Positions 52,688 to 61,189 of a stretch of DNA of 64,000 nt are shown here, one piece after another. Numbering within the stretch: the first letter of the stretch is position 1; each line of letters opens with the position of its first letter. This DNA is from Microbacterium sp. Yaish 1. Lineage in GTDB: Bacteria; Actinomycetota; Actinomycetes; Actinomycetales; Microbacteriaceae. The translations under genes were made by a program, and so were the position numbers. The notes under the pieces were generated by a model. That model did no database searches and was not told where the DNA came from. It saw only the letters and a list, made by a program, of their open reading frames with translations. The stretch lies in contig NZ_NPMR01000001.1 of the NCBI RefSeq assembly GCF_002245215.1, positions 1-64,000 of the forward strand, given 5' to 3'.

Positions 52688-53521
52688 TCAGAGGATGGGC
52701 TTGCCGCCCGTGACCGCCAGGCGTGCTCCCGAGATGTACGACGCCTCATCGGAGGCGAGCAGCACGTACGCCGGAGCGAGTTCGGCGGGCTGACCGGCCC
52801 GTCCGAGAGGCGTCTGCTCGCCGAAGCTCTCGACCGCATCCGACGGCAGCGTGGCCGGGATCAGCGGGGTCCAGATCGGTCCCGGGGCGACGCTGTTGGC
52901 GCGGATGCCGCGCTCGCCGAGCATCTGCGCGAGCGAGGCGGTGATGCTCGCGATGGCGGCCTTCGTCGCGGCGTACGGCAGCAGGTTGGGCGAGGGCTGG
53001 TCGGACTGCACGGAGCTCGAGCCGATGATCGACGACCCCGGCCCCATGTGCGGCAGCGCCGCCTTCACCAGGTGGAAGTACGCGTCGACGTTCGTCGCCC
53101 ACGTGAAGTCCCACTCCTCATCGGGGATCTCCTCGAGGGTCTCGCGGTTCATCTGGAATGCGGCGTTGCTGACCAGGATGTCGATCCCGCCGAGCTCCTC
53201 GACGGTGCGACGGACGACCTCGCGGCAGTGCGCCGGGTCGGAGATGTCGCCCGGGATGAGAACGGCGCGACGGCCCGCTTCTTCGACAAAGCGCTTGGCC
53301 TCTTCGGCATCCTCGTGCTCGTCGAGGTAGCTGATGGCGACATCCGCTCCCTCGCGGGCGTAGGCGAGCGCCACCGCCTTGCCGATGCCGCTGTCACCTC
53401 CGGTGATGAGGGCGCGCTTGCCGGTGAGCTTTCCCGAGCCGCGGTAGGTGTCCTCGCCGTAGTCGGGCTTCGGCACCATCTCCTCGTCGGTACCCGGGAC
53501 GTTCTGCTGCTGGGGTTCCAT
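52688..53521 (-). CDS. SDR family oxidoreductase (general-stress type)
   Basis: A 277-aa NAD(P)-dependent short-chain dehydrogenase: cofactor loop TGGDSGIGKAVALAYAREGAD, NAAF, the Ser of SSVQS and catalytic YAATKAA. The ~45-residue Gln/Pro-rich N-terminal extension before the Rossmann fold is the form seen in YghA/YhdF-type stress SDRs. ATG 53521 with GAGAGGGA upstream; the 27-codon extension is discarded. Confidence 0.92.
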   Translation of the reverse strand: MEPQQQNVPGTDEEMVPKPDYGEDTYRGSGKLTGKRALITGGDSGIGKAVALAYAREGADVAISYLDEHEDAEEAKRFVEEAGRRAVLIPGDISDPAHCREVVRRTVEELGGIDILVSNAAFQMNRETLEEIPDEEWDFTWATNVDAYFHLVKAALPHMGPGSSIIGSSSVQSDQPSPNLLPYAATKAAIASITASLAQMLGERGIRANSVAPGPIWTPLIPATLPSDAVESFGEQTPLGRAGQPAELAPAYVLLASDEASYISGARLAVTGGKPIL

Positions 53522-53589
53522 GGTGATCCCTCTCTGTCGTCGAACGGTGAACGGTTCGTCTACCCGATCCCGACTCGGCAGCGGATTCA

Positions 53590-53601
53590 CGGGGCTTGAC
53601 A
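53590..53601. promoter_or_regulatory. shared motif CGGGGCTTGACA, site 1
   Basis: CGGGGCTTGACA, followed by TGCGG and TCGCCCG. It lies 69 bp upstream of the SDR start (minus strand). The same 12-mer recurs at 54462-54473 in the next intergenic region. Confidence 0.45.
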
Positions 53602-53645
53602 TGCGGTCGCCCGATCCGGCATCGCGCGACCGGCCGACGCGGGCA

Positions 53646-54410
53646 TCAGTCGACGCCGCGGGACCGGGCGATCGACACGGCCGGCGCGATGCCGCCGTCC
53701 TCCCAGACGTCGCCGTGGCCGGGAAGGACGAGGCGAGCGCCGGTCTCGGCGAGCAGGCTCAGCGAGTCGAGCGCCTCGCGGCTGTGCGCGGTCGCGGCAC
53801 GTGCCACGACGCGCGGGCCGACCCGTCCCGTGTAGGGATCGAGGGTGACGAGGGCGTCGCCGGTGAGCAGGATGCCGCGGGACTCGAGCAAGAAGGCGCA
53901 GTGCCCGTCGGTATGACCGGGCGTCGCGATCGGGAGGATGCCGCCCGCGAGCGGGATGGAGTGTCCGGGCACGATCGACGGATCGGTCCGCACGCCCTTC
54001 ACCCCCAGCGCTCCCGCGCCCACCATCCGAGCGAGGATCGGCAGCGCCGCCGGATAACGGAACGGCTAGGGGAAACGCGGGGCTTCGTGCGCGTAGCGGT
54101 ACGGATGCCGCGCCAGCTCCTCGTCGCCCGGGTGGACGTCGGCCACGAGGTGGTGTTCGTCAGCGAGGCGCTCGCACATCCCCACGTGATCGAAGTGCCC
54201 GTGGGTGAGCAGGAGCGCGTCGATGTCGGACGGATGAGCGCCCACGGCCGCGAGGGCCTGTTCGAGGAGCGGCCAGGTGCGCGGGAGCCCCGCATCGATC
54301 AGGACGAGCCCGTCGTCGGAGGCGATGAGGTAGGCGTTCACGCCGCCGCGGGCGAGCTGGAACACTCCCTCGGCGACCTCGGACACGCGCGGTCGGTGAT
54401 CGGTCGTCAT
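53646..54410 (-). pseudogene. MBL-fold metallohydrolase interrupted by one amber codon
   Basis: The frame is continuous over 255 codons except for TAG at 54068-54066. The N-terminal part has the metal motif LTHGHFDHVG; after the stop the same frame continues with TPGHTDGHCAF, LLTGDAL and LPGHGDVW, the other metal ligands and the end of the protein. There is no frameshift. It reads as a recent nonsense mutation (or a sequencing error); a start for the second half exists only at GTG/ATG codons without a clear ribosome binding site. The activity class (lactonase, glyoxalase-like) is unknown. Confidence 0.75.
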
Positions 54411-54461
54411 GATGCTCCCTCCGGTCCCGCACGATGATCCGCAGCCCCTCGGACGAGCGCG

Positions 54462-54473
54462 CGGGGCTTGACA
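54462..54473. promoter_or_regulatory. shared motif CGGGGCTTGACA, site 2
   Basis: A second copy of the 12-mer, followed by GATCGA and TCGCCCG. It lies between the MBL gene (start 54410, minus) and the Mn-catalase gene (start 54617, plus), so it could serve either. A looser copy, CGGGTTGACC, is in the gap near 57928. Confidence 0.45.
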
Positions 54474-54616
54474 GATCGATCGCCCGTCACCCGCCGCGCG
54501 GGCGCGATGGTTGCACCGACTCCGAGACGAGTCAAGGCCCGTGGCTTTCGCGCAAGGGCAGACATACGTTCGCGGCGCCGGCGCACTCGGCGCTCGGCCG
54601 ATCCCCAGGAGGCGAG

Positions 54617-55489
54617 ATGTTCTTTCATCGACAGGAACTGCAATTCGAGGCCCGTCCGGAGAAGCCCGACGCGATCTTCGCGCGACGGATGCAGGAGGTG
54701 CTCGGCGGCCAGTACGGCGAGATCACCGTGGCGATGCAGTACGGATTCCAAGCGTGGAACGCCCATATCCCGGGCAAGTACCGCGACCTGCTCTACGGCA
54801 TCGGGGCCGAGGAGTTCGGCCACGTCGAGATGCTCGCGATCATGATCGCGCAGCTGCTCGAGAAGGCTCCGGCCGAGCAGTCCGAAGCCGCCGCGAAGTC
54901 CGACCCCGTGCTCGGCGCCGTCATCGGCGGCATGGACGTGCAGGCGGCGATCGTCGCCGGCGCCGGCGTGCGCCCGGTCGACTCGAACGGCAACCCGTGG
55001 CAGGGCTCGTACGTGACGGCGAGCGGCAACCTGCTCGCCGACTTCACCGCCAATGCCAACGCCGAGATGCAGGGGCGCCTGCAGGTCGCGCGGATCTACC
55101 ACATGACCGACGACAAGGGCGTGCGAGACATGCTCTCGTTCCTCCTGGCGCGCGACACGATGCACCAGAACCAGTGGATCCGGGCGGCCCAGGAGCTGCG
55201 CGAAGAGGGAGTGGAGGACATCCCCGTGCCGTCGAACTTCCCGCTTTCGAACGAGGCGCGCGAGCACGCCTACAAGTACATCAACTTCTCGGACGGAGCC
55301 GCAGCCGCCGAGGGTTCGTGGGCCTCGGGACCCACCCCCGACGGCAAGGGCGAGTTCACGTACCTCGACGGACCCGACACCTCGGTTCCCATGCCGCCGC
55401 CCACGCAGCCGGACCCCCGGTTCTACGGCACCGACGCGAAGCCGAACATCATCGACAAGGCCGAGGGCGTCATCCGCGACAAGCTCTGA
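54617..55489 (+). CDS. manganese catalase
   Basis: A 290-aa non-haem dimanganese catalase that dismutates H2O2. Ferritin-like metal-binding helices include GGQYGEITVAMQYGFQAWN and GAEEFGHVEMLA (Glu/His ligands), with NANAEMQGRLQVARIYHMTDD and RDTMHQNQW in the second half. The C-terminus is Pro/Gly-rich. ATG with AGGAGG 5 nt upstream. Confidence 0.95.
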   Translation: MFFHRQELQFEARPEKPDAIFARRMQEVLGGQYGEITVAMQYGFQAWNAHIPGKYRDLLYGIGAEEFGHVEMLAIMIAQLLEKAPAEQSEAAAKSDPVLGAVIGGMDVQAAIVAGAGVRPVDSNGNPWQGSYVTASGNLLADFTANANAEMQGRLQVARIYHMTDDKGVRDMLSFLLARDTMHQNQWIRAAQELREEGVEDIPVPSNFPLSNEAREHAYKYINFSDGAAAAEGSWASGPTPDGKGEFTYLDGPDTSVPMPPPTQPDPRFYGTDAKPNIIDKAEGVIRDKL

Positions 55490-55526
55490 CCCGCGGGCCA
55501 CGGTCGCGCGCGCCGCGGCCGTGCCC

Positions 55527-55602
55527 CGATGCGAGGGATCTCACCCGACACCCCGACCGGATGCCGTTCCGGGCGGGGTGTCGGTGTTGATCCCTTGCAT
55601 CG
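55527..55602. repeat. 29-bp imperfect inverted repeat with GCAAGGGATC core
   Basis: Arms 55527-55555 and 55574-55602 pair at 26 of 29 positions around an 18-nt loop; the ends are CGATGC and GCATCG. The right arm contains GATCCCTTGCATC, identical to the arm of the repeat at 23946-24021. It lies between the convergent Mn-catalase and CDGSH genes. Confidence 0.75.
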
Positions 55603-55629
55603 GCGCGCAAGCACCGGCGGGCGCGCGCC

Positions 55630-55836
55630 TCAGTCGGCGGTGAAGCCGGCGAGCTTGTGGGTGCCGTCGCAGAACGGTTTGATCGCGCTCACCCCACAGC
55701 GGCAGAGCGCCACCGTGCGGCGGTTGCGCGGGATGGGGTTGCCCGCGTCGTCGAGCAGCTCGACGTCGCCCCGCACGAGCAGCGGCCCGTCGGGGCACGC
55801 GGTGATGGTCACGGATGCACCGTGGTGCTCGCTCAT
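55630..55836 (-). CDS. CDGSH iron-sulfur domain protein
   Basis: A 68-aa protein with the mitoNEET-type [2Fe-2S] motif CRCGVSAIKPFCDGTH (C45, C47, C56, H60). It transfers electrons or clusters; the partner is unknown. The ATG overlaps the stop of the glycosyltransferase gene as ATGA. Last gene of a three-gene coupled operon. Confidence 0.93.
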   Translation of the reverse strand: MSEHHGASVTITACPDGPLLVRGDVELLDDAGNPIPRNRRTVALCRCGVSAIKPFCDGTHKLAGFTAD

Positions 55837-56789
55837 CGTCTCTCCTTCTTCCGTAGCGTTCTCATGCTGTTCGCCGCTTTCCGCAGTCGCGAGCCCCGGT
55901 AGGGCACCCCGCCGCGCAGCCGGAGCGACAGCGCCACCCAGCTCGCCAGCCCCCGCTCGATGACCCAGGGGACCGCCCACAGGGCATCCGTCCGTCCGAA
56001 CACCCCGCCTCCGCCGTCGCGGCGACGCCCGGCCTCGCCGGCGAGGATGACCGCTGCCCCGGCGAGCCCCAGCGCAGCCGGCCGGTGGCGCAGCGCGAGG
56101 ATGAGGGGAACGACCGCCAGCTCGAGTGCGAGCCGAGCGGGCTGCGCGAGGCTGTCGTACGCCTGGCGCACGCGCTGCTCTCCGAAGCGGCCGGCAGTCG
56201 CGGGCCGGCGGGCGACGAAGATGTCGCGCGCGATGCGACGGCGGCCGCCTCGGGCGATGATCGTGCGCTCGAGCTCGAGATTCTCGAAGAGGACGTCGGT
56301 GTCGTAGCCGGGGCGGGCGCGGTCGGTCCGCACCGCGACGGTTCCCGAGAAGTCGCCGCCGAATGCCCGGTTGATCAGGGTGCGGCCGGTGTCCCAGCGG
56401 GCGTGCCAGGGCCGGGGGCGCAGCCAGACGTTCTGCGGCCGCACGATGTCGGCATCCGCCAGTGCCGCCACGACCCGCTGCAGGGCGCCGTCGTCGTACC
56501 GGACGTCGTCGTCGGCGATGACGGTGAGCGGATGCCGGGCGAGCAGGAGCCCCGTCATCGCTCCGCGCGCCTTCCCGTTTCGGCCGGGGACCGACGGCGG
56601 CACGACCCGTGCGGTGGTCCACTCCCGGCGGTGGACGGCGAACAGGTGCGCGGGCGAGCCGTCGACGACGGTGACGTCGACGCGGCAGGCGAGCCAGGCG
56701 AGGTACTCCCCCAGCTCGGCCGCGTCGGACCGTTGGGTCTCGTCATCCCAGCGCAGCGGCAGGACGTACTCGACGTCCTCGCGCATCAC
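55833..56789 (-). CDS. GT2-like glycosyltransferase
   Basis: A 318-aa protein with a GT-A fold: VPGRNGKARGAMTGLLLARH then the acidic metal site VIADDDVRYDDGAL, followed later by hydrophobic helices (about 225-255) and a basic tail. It probably acts at the membrane on an unknown acceptor. It overlaps both neighbours by ATGA, which is odd for a glycosyltransferase placed between two iron proteins. Confidence 0.8.
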   Translation of the reverse strand: MMREDVEYVLPLRWDDETQRSDAAELGEYLAWLACRVDVTVVDGSPAHLFAVHRREWTTARVVPPSVPGRNGKARGAMTGLLLARHPLTVIADDDVRYDDGALQRVVAALADADIVRPQNVWLRPRPWHARWDTGRTLINRAFGGDFSGTVAVRTDRARPGYDTDVLFENLELERTIIARGGRRRIARDIFVARRPATAGRFGEQRVRQAYDSLAQPARLALELAVVPLILALRHRPAALGLAGAAVILAGEAGRRRDGGGGVFGRTDALWAVPWVIERGLASWVALSLRLRGGVPYRGSRLRKAANSMRTLRKKERR

Positions 56790-57868
56790 GCCGTGAGGTC
56801 GGGAAGAACGCCGCCGCGAAGCGCGCTGCGGCCCGCTTCCCAGCTCCCGAGGACCTCGTCGCCGACCAGGTCGTCGAGGACGAGGCAGGCGCGAGCTCCG
56901 AAGAGGATGTCGGGCAGGAGTTCCGGCTCGTCCTCGGCGAGCGATCCGGCGAGGTCACGACCCGCGATCTGCTCGTGCACGGCGTCGGCCTCGACGTGTT
57001 CGTCGAAGTACCACGTGACGTCGGAGCCGAACCCGAGCCGCCGGAAGCCGTCGCCGTACGAGCGGTTGGGGATCGACGAGGTCATCTCGAACGCCGCGAG
57101 GTGCCCCACGATCGCCCCGAGGAGGCGCCGATGCAGTCCGAACAGCGACATCGCGTTGTGGCTGGCCAGGACGACGGCGGGCACGGCGTCGACGTAGGCG
57201 CCATAGGTGTCGTCGAGGCCGGCGCCGCGGACGGTCTGGGCGAAGATCGTCGCGTGCACGCGGGCCGGGTCACCGCCGCCGTACTCGTCCGACTGGATCT
57301 CGACGAGAGCGGCCTTCGACCGGCCCCGCAGCCGCGGGATCGCCCACGAGTGCGGGTCCGCCTCGCGCAACGTGTAGACGGTACGGAGGATGAGGAACTC
57401 ACGCAGCTGCTCGAGAGAGGCCTTCTTCGCGACGAAACGCGCCATACCCGGTCCCGCGGTCGGGGCGGTCAGGTCGAACAGCCAGCGCGCGACGGCATCT
57501 CGTTCCGCCTCGGGCGGATCGGCGATCTCGGCCGCGACGCGCAGAGCCCCCTCGAAAGCGCGCTCGATGCGGCCCCGCGCGGCGATGAGCGACGGCTCCC
57601 ACTCCCACGAGGCGTCGAGCCCCGGCAGCGAGCCGTAGTGGACGGCGTACATGAGGAACAGGGCGAGCTGCAGGTCGTCGTCGCGCAGGATGTCGGGCGT
57701 CTCGGCGAGCGCGCGTCCCACCAGCTCGGGCGCGTCGACCGGAAGACCGCTGGTCACCGGGGCGACGAGCACCCGCTGGAGCATCGCGCTCACGGGCCCC
57801 CGGGGACCGAACGGCAGAGGGTCGGCGACGCCGAGGTCGATGGGAACGGTCTCGATGGTGGTGCTCAT
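56786..57868 (-). CDS. iron-containing redox enzyme (haem-oxygenase-like fold)
   Basis: A 360-aa all-helical protein of the iron-containing redox enzyme family (haem-oxygenase-like diiron). Candidate ligand segments are QSDEYGGGDPARVHATIF and DEHVEADAVHEQ. Some relatives oxidise fatty acids or amino-acid-derived substrates; the substrate is unknown here. ATG 57868 has GAGGAG 4 nt upstream, preferred to 57967. First gene of the operon with the glycosyltransferase and CDGSH genes. Confidence 0.85.
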   Translation of the reverse strand: MSTTIETVPIDLGVADPLPFGPRGPVSAMLQRVLVAPVTSGLPVDAPELVGRALAETPDILRDDDLQLALFLMYAVHYGSLPGLDASWEWEPSLIAARGRIERAFEGALRVAAEIADPPEAERDAVARWLFDLTAPTAGPGMARFVAKKASLEQLREFLILRTVYTLREADPHSWAIPRLRGRSKAALVEIQSDEYGGGDPARVHATIFAQTVRGAGLDDTYGAYVDAVPAVVLASHNAMSLFGLHRRLLGAIVGHLAAFEMTSSIPNRSYGDGFRRLGFGSDVTWYFDEHVEADAVHEQIAGRDLAGSLAEDEPELLPDILFGARACLVLDDLVGDEVLGSWEAGRSALRGGVLPDLTA

Positions 57869-58082
57869 GGGGCTCCTCGGGGGTGACAGCCGTGACGCTA
57901 CGGGCCGGCCGCGGCATCCTTCGAGCGGGTTGACCGGCGTCATCCGCGTGTGCAAGCCGTCCCCCACCGTCTCCGCGCGACGCGCGCGGACGATAGCGCG
58001 CGAGTGTCAGCTCGTCCAGCCCGTGGGAGTCGGCGCGGAGGGATCGCAGGGTGGGGCACGAAAACCGGCAGAGAGGCGATCG

Positions 58083-59231
58083 ATGAAGGCCATGACCTAC
58101 CGCGGGCCGTACAAGGTCCGCGTGGAAGAGAAGCCCGATCCGCGGATCGAGCACCCGCACGACGCGATCGTGCGCGTGACGCTCGCGGCCATCTGCGGGT
58201 CGGACCTGCACCTCTACCACGGCATGATGCCCGACACCCGGATCGGGCACACCTTCGGACACGAGTTCATCGGGGTGGTCGAGCAGCTCGGCGGTGCCGT
58301 GACGAACCTCGCCGTCGGCGACCGGGTGATGGTGCCGTTCAACATCTTCTGCGGCTCGTGCTACTTCTGCGCGCGCGCACTGTACTCGAACTGCCACAAC
58401 GTCAACGCGAATGCGACGGCGGTCGGCGGCATCTACGGCTACTCGCACACGGCGGGCGGCTACGACGGCGGTCAGGCCGAGCGCGTGCGCGTTCCTTTCG
58501 CGGATGTCGGACCCACCGTCATCCCGGATTGGATGTCGGACGAGGACGCGCTCATGCTCACGGACGCCTACTCGACGGGCTACTTCGGGGCTCAGCTGGG
58601 AAGCATCGTCGAGGGCGACACCGTCATGGTGCTCGGCGCCGGGCCGGTCGGCCTCGCCGCGGCGCAGTCGGCCTGGCTGATGGGAGCTGGACGGGTCATC
58701 TCGTTCGACCATCTCGACTACCGGCTGGCGAAGGCTCGTGAGTTCGCGCACGCCGAGACGGTGAACATCTCCGAGCACCGCGACGTCGTCGTCGAGATGA
58801 AGCGGATGACCGACTATCTGGGCGCCGACGTCGTGATCGACGCCGTGGGGGCCGAGGCGGACGGCAACGTCACCCAGCACGTCACCTCAGCCAAGCTCAA
58901 GCTGCAGGGCGGCTCGCCGGTCGCGCTCAACTGGGCGATCGACGGAGCGCGAAAGGGCGGGCGGGTGTCGGTGATCGGCGCCTATGGTCCGCTGTTCAGT
59001 GCCGTGAAGTTCGGCGACGCCCTCAACAAGGGACTCACGCTGCGGATGAACCAGGCACCGGTCAAACGACAGTGGCCGCGGTTGTTCGAGCACATCCGCG
59101 CGGGATACATCTCACCGAGCGACATGATCACCCACCGCATCCCTCTCGATCACATCGCCGAGGGGTACCACATGTTCTCGTCCAAGCTCGACGACTGTGT
59201 GAAGACCGTCGTCGTCCCCTCGGAAGGCTGA
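58083..59231 (+). CDS. zinc-dependent alcohol dehydrogenase
   Basis: A 382-aa medium-chain dehydrogenase. Catalytic zinc: C38-G-S-D region (AAICGSDLHLYHG) and GHEFIGVV; structural zinc CGSCYFCARALYSNC; Rossmann loop VLGAGPVGLAAAQ. The glutathione-independent formaldehyde-dehydrogenase-like branch has this layout. GAGAGG precedes the ATG. The next gene begins 3 bp after its stop. Confidence 0.92.
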   Translation: MKAMTYRGPYKVRVEEKPDPRIEHPHDAIVRVTLAAICGSDLHLYHGMMPDTRIGHTFGHEFIGVVEQLGGAVTNLAVGDRVMVPFNIFCGSCYFCARALYSNCHNVNANATAVGGIYGYSHTAGGYDGGQAERVRVPFADVGPTVIPDWMSDEDALMLTDAYSTGYFGAQLGSIVEGDTVMVLGAGPVGLAAAQSAWLMGAGRVISFDHLDYRLAKAREFAHAETVNISEHRDVVVEMKRMTDYLGADVVIDAVGAEADGNVTQHVTSAKLKLQGGSPVALNWAIDGARKGGRVSVIGAYGPLFSAVKFGDALNKGLTLRMNQAPVKRQWPRLFEHIRAGYISPSDMITHRIPLDHIAEGYHMFSSKLDDCVKTVVVPSEG

Positions 59232-59234
59232 CCC

Positions 59235-59825
59235 ATGAGCGCGAACTCCTCGGACATCCCCACCCCGTACACCCCGAGCGTGCCCCGGCCGGCACCCGAT
59301 CGCGCGGCGCTGCGCGCCCGCATCCCCGGTTGGGGCGTCGACCTCGACCCGGCACACCGTCCGTCCGGCACCGTCGAGACGATCGACGAGGCTGCGGCCG
59401 GCCGCGGGATGCCGCCGCGACAGGCCGATGACCCGGGCCGCGAACGCTCGATCGAGCACGCGTTCCTCACGCCCGTCTACGGCACGGCGCAACCGCTGCA
59501 CGGTCTGTCGGGACGGATCCGTCGGCTGGCCTACGCGCGCTTCAGCGAGGGCCGGGCCGCCCACTGGCTGCTGCTCATCGCCGGCGATCGCGTCGAGGCC
59601 GTCGGCGCACATGTGCGCTCGTTGGCGACGGCGCGGCCCGACAACCCCATCACCGAGACCGGGATTCTGAGCGAAGCCCGGCGGCATCCGATCCGGTCGC
59701 GGTTCGGCCGAGGACGGGTCGACCAGCGTCATACCTGGCTCGATCCCCTCCTCGTCGCCGGGCCCTGGGTCCTCGCCGGATGGGTCGTCATCCGTATCGT
59801 CGGACGCGCACTCGGGCGTCGCTAG
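59235..59825 (+). CDS. conserved hypothetical membrane-anchored protein
   Basis: A 196-aa protein: hydrophilic N-terminus with IPGWGVDLDPAHRPSG, a middle RERSIEHAFLTPVYGTAQPLHGLSG and FSEGRAAHWLLLIAGDRVEAV, and one C-terminal helix (LVAGPWVLAGWVVIRIVG). I recall this family beside zinc alcohol dehydrogenases in unrelated bacteria; its function is unknown. Coupled to the dehydrogenase gene. Its stop shares CTAG with the convergent SDR gene. Confidence 0.75.
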   Translation: MSANSSDIPTPYTPSVPRPAPDRAALRARIPGWGVDLDPAHRPSGTVETIDEAAAGRGMPPRQADDPGRERSIEHAFLTPVYGTAQPLHGLSGRIRRLAYARFSEGRAAHWLLLIAGDRVEAVGAHVRSLATARPDNPITETGILSEARRHPIRSRFGRGRVDQRHTWLDPLLVAGPWVLAGWVVIRIVGRALGRR

Positions 59826-60736
59826 GCCGACCTAGTCGCACGCGGGGTCTCGGCAGCGGTCGCGGGGTCGTCGAGGCTGTCGAGGACCGCTCCCGAGCTC
59901 GGCGCCGTCTCGGCCCCGCGCCGGAGACAGGCCTGCACGAGATCGGCGGCGAGCCGGGTCGTCAGGCCCGGAGCGATGCGGTGGCCGAGAAGAGCGGCGC
60001 GCGCCTTCCATCCGACGGCGACCCGCTCGCGACGGGAGACCGCCGCTCGCAGGATCGCGTCGGCCACGACCTCGGGGTCGTCCATCAGCGGCAGTCGCAG
60101 CGCACGGCCCGCGTGATTGCCCGCGTGGCGCCAGAACGGCGTGCGAACGGCCCACGGCAGCACCGCCGTCACCGCCACCCCCGTCGCACCGGCGAGCCGC
60201 AGCTCCTGGCGGAGGGCGCGGGTGAGCGAGAGCACGCCGGCCTTCGTCGCCGCGTACGACGCCTGGTAGGCCAGCGGGACGACGCTCTCGACCGACGCGG
60301 TGTTCACGATGACGCCGCTCCCCCGCGGCACGAATCGGCGGAGAGCGACGTGCGCCCCGCGCATGGCACCGGCGAGGTTGGTGTCGACGACGCGCAGGTG
60401 CTCGTCGAGGGGAGCCTCCCAGAACGGGGCGATCGTGGCGACGCCCGCGTTGGCGACCCAGACATCGATCGGTCCGAACATCCGCTCCGCTTCGGCGGCG
60501 AGCCGTTCGAGGTCCTCGGTGCTGCCGGCGTCGCCCGGCACGACGTGAGCCTGACCGCCGCGATCACGGATGCGTCGAGCGAGCTCGTCCAGCGCCTCAC
60601 CGCGCCGCGAGAACACGACGACCCGCGCGCCGGCCTGGCCCGCGCGTAAGGCGGCCGCGCGACCGATGCCGCTGGACGCGCCCACGACCACGATCGTCCG
60701 GCCGGTGAGATGGGGATGCGGAGTGGTCGCGCTCAT
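59822..60736 (-). CDS. SDR family oxidoreductase
   Basis: A 304-aa short-chain dehydrogenase: VVGASSGIGRAAALRAG, NAGVAT, the Ser of NTASVES and catalytic YAATKAG, then a C-terminal extension with a possible membrane-binding segment (about 240-265). Substrate unknown; belongs with the stress cluster by context. Its TAG stop overlaps the convergent gene's stop in the palindrome CTAG. Confidence 0.92.
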   Translation of the reverse strand: MSATTPHPHLTGRTIVVVGASSGIGRAAALRAGQAGARVVVFSRRGEALDELARRIRDRGGQAHVVPGDAGSTEDLERLAAEAERMFGPIDVWVANAGVATIAPFWEAPLDEHLRVVDTNLAGAMRGAHVALRRFVPRGSGVIVNTASVESVVPLAYQASYAATKAGVLSLTRALRQELRLAGATGVAVTAVLPWAVRTPFWRHAGNHAGRALRLPLMDDPEVVADAILRAAVSRRERVAVGWKARAALLGHRIAPGLTTRLAADLVQACLRRGAETAPSSGAVLDSLDDPATAAETPRATRSA

Positions 60737-60842
60737 CGACGCAGGATCATCCCGGCGGCGCGGATGCCGAACCCCGTTGCGTTCGCCGCGCGCACACGCT
60801 ATTCCGCGTCGCGTCCTCCGGAGCCGTCGCGGAAACGACGAC

Positions 60843-60892
60843 GTCGGCGGTGCTCATGCTCCTCAGTGTTCCAGGAGCAGAGCACCGCCGAC
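60843..60892 (-). terminator. long hairpin after the 44-aa acidic gene
   Basis: On the minus strand, GTCGGCGGTGCTC-T-GCTCCT pairs with AGGAGC-AT-GAGCACCGCCGAC, about 19 bp with one small bulge and a 9-nt loop, followed by GTCGTCGTTTCC. It begins 20 bp after the stop at 60913. Confidence 0.7.
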
Positions 60893-60912
60893 GCGGATGG
60901 CGACCGCAGCCG

Positions 60913-61047
60913 TCAGCGGTCGGTTCGGGCGTCCTCGGCAGCCTCTTCGGCTTCGGCGCCCTCTTCGGGGGACTCGGAACCGGCCGATGCCGCGTCGTCT
61001 CCGTCGTGCTGATGCTCGTCGTCTCGTCCGTGGTGGTCGGGGCTCAT
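60913..61047 (-). CDS. 44-aa hyperacidic small protein
   Basis: ATG with GGAGAA 5 nt upstream. The peptide begins MSPDHHGRDDEHQHDGDD and continues EEGAEAEEAAEDARTDR: His/Asp-rich at the start, Glu/Ala-rich after, without hydrophobic core. It is followed by a long hairpin terminator, so it is a separate unit. It is probably disordered. Metal binding or a desiccation role are guesses. Confidence 0.6.
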   Translation of the reverse strand: MSPDHHGRDDEHQHDGDDAASAGSESPEEGAEAEEAAEDARTDR

Positions 61048-61189
61048 GTCACTTCTCCGATCGGCTCGCGTGGCGTCCCGCGATCGCAGGACACCTCCAC
61101 TGTGCACGCCGAGCGGATACCGCGAACCGGGCTTGCCCCGGAAGCGGATGCGTGCGAGTCGGTCTCCGCTCCCGGGTGAGGCCGGACTG

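Noticed and set aside
60747..60857. A 36-codon minus-strand ORF after the acidic protein gene
   Set aside because: Its start and first codons form the right arm of the long hairpin terminator and its ribosome-binding spacing is poor.
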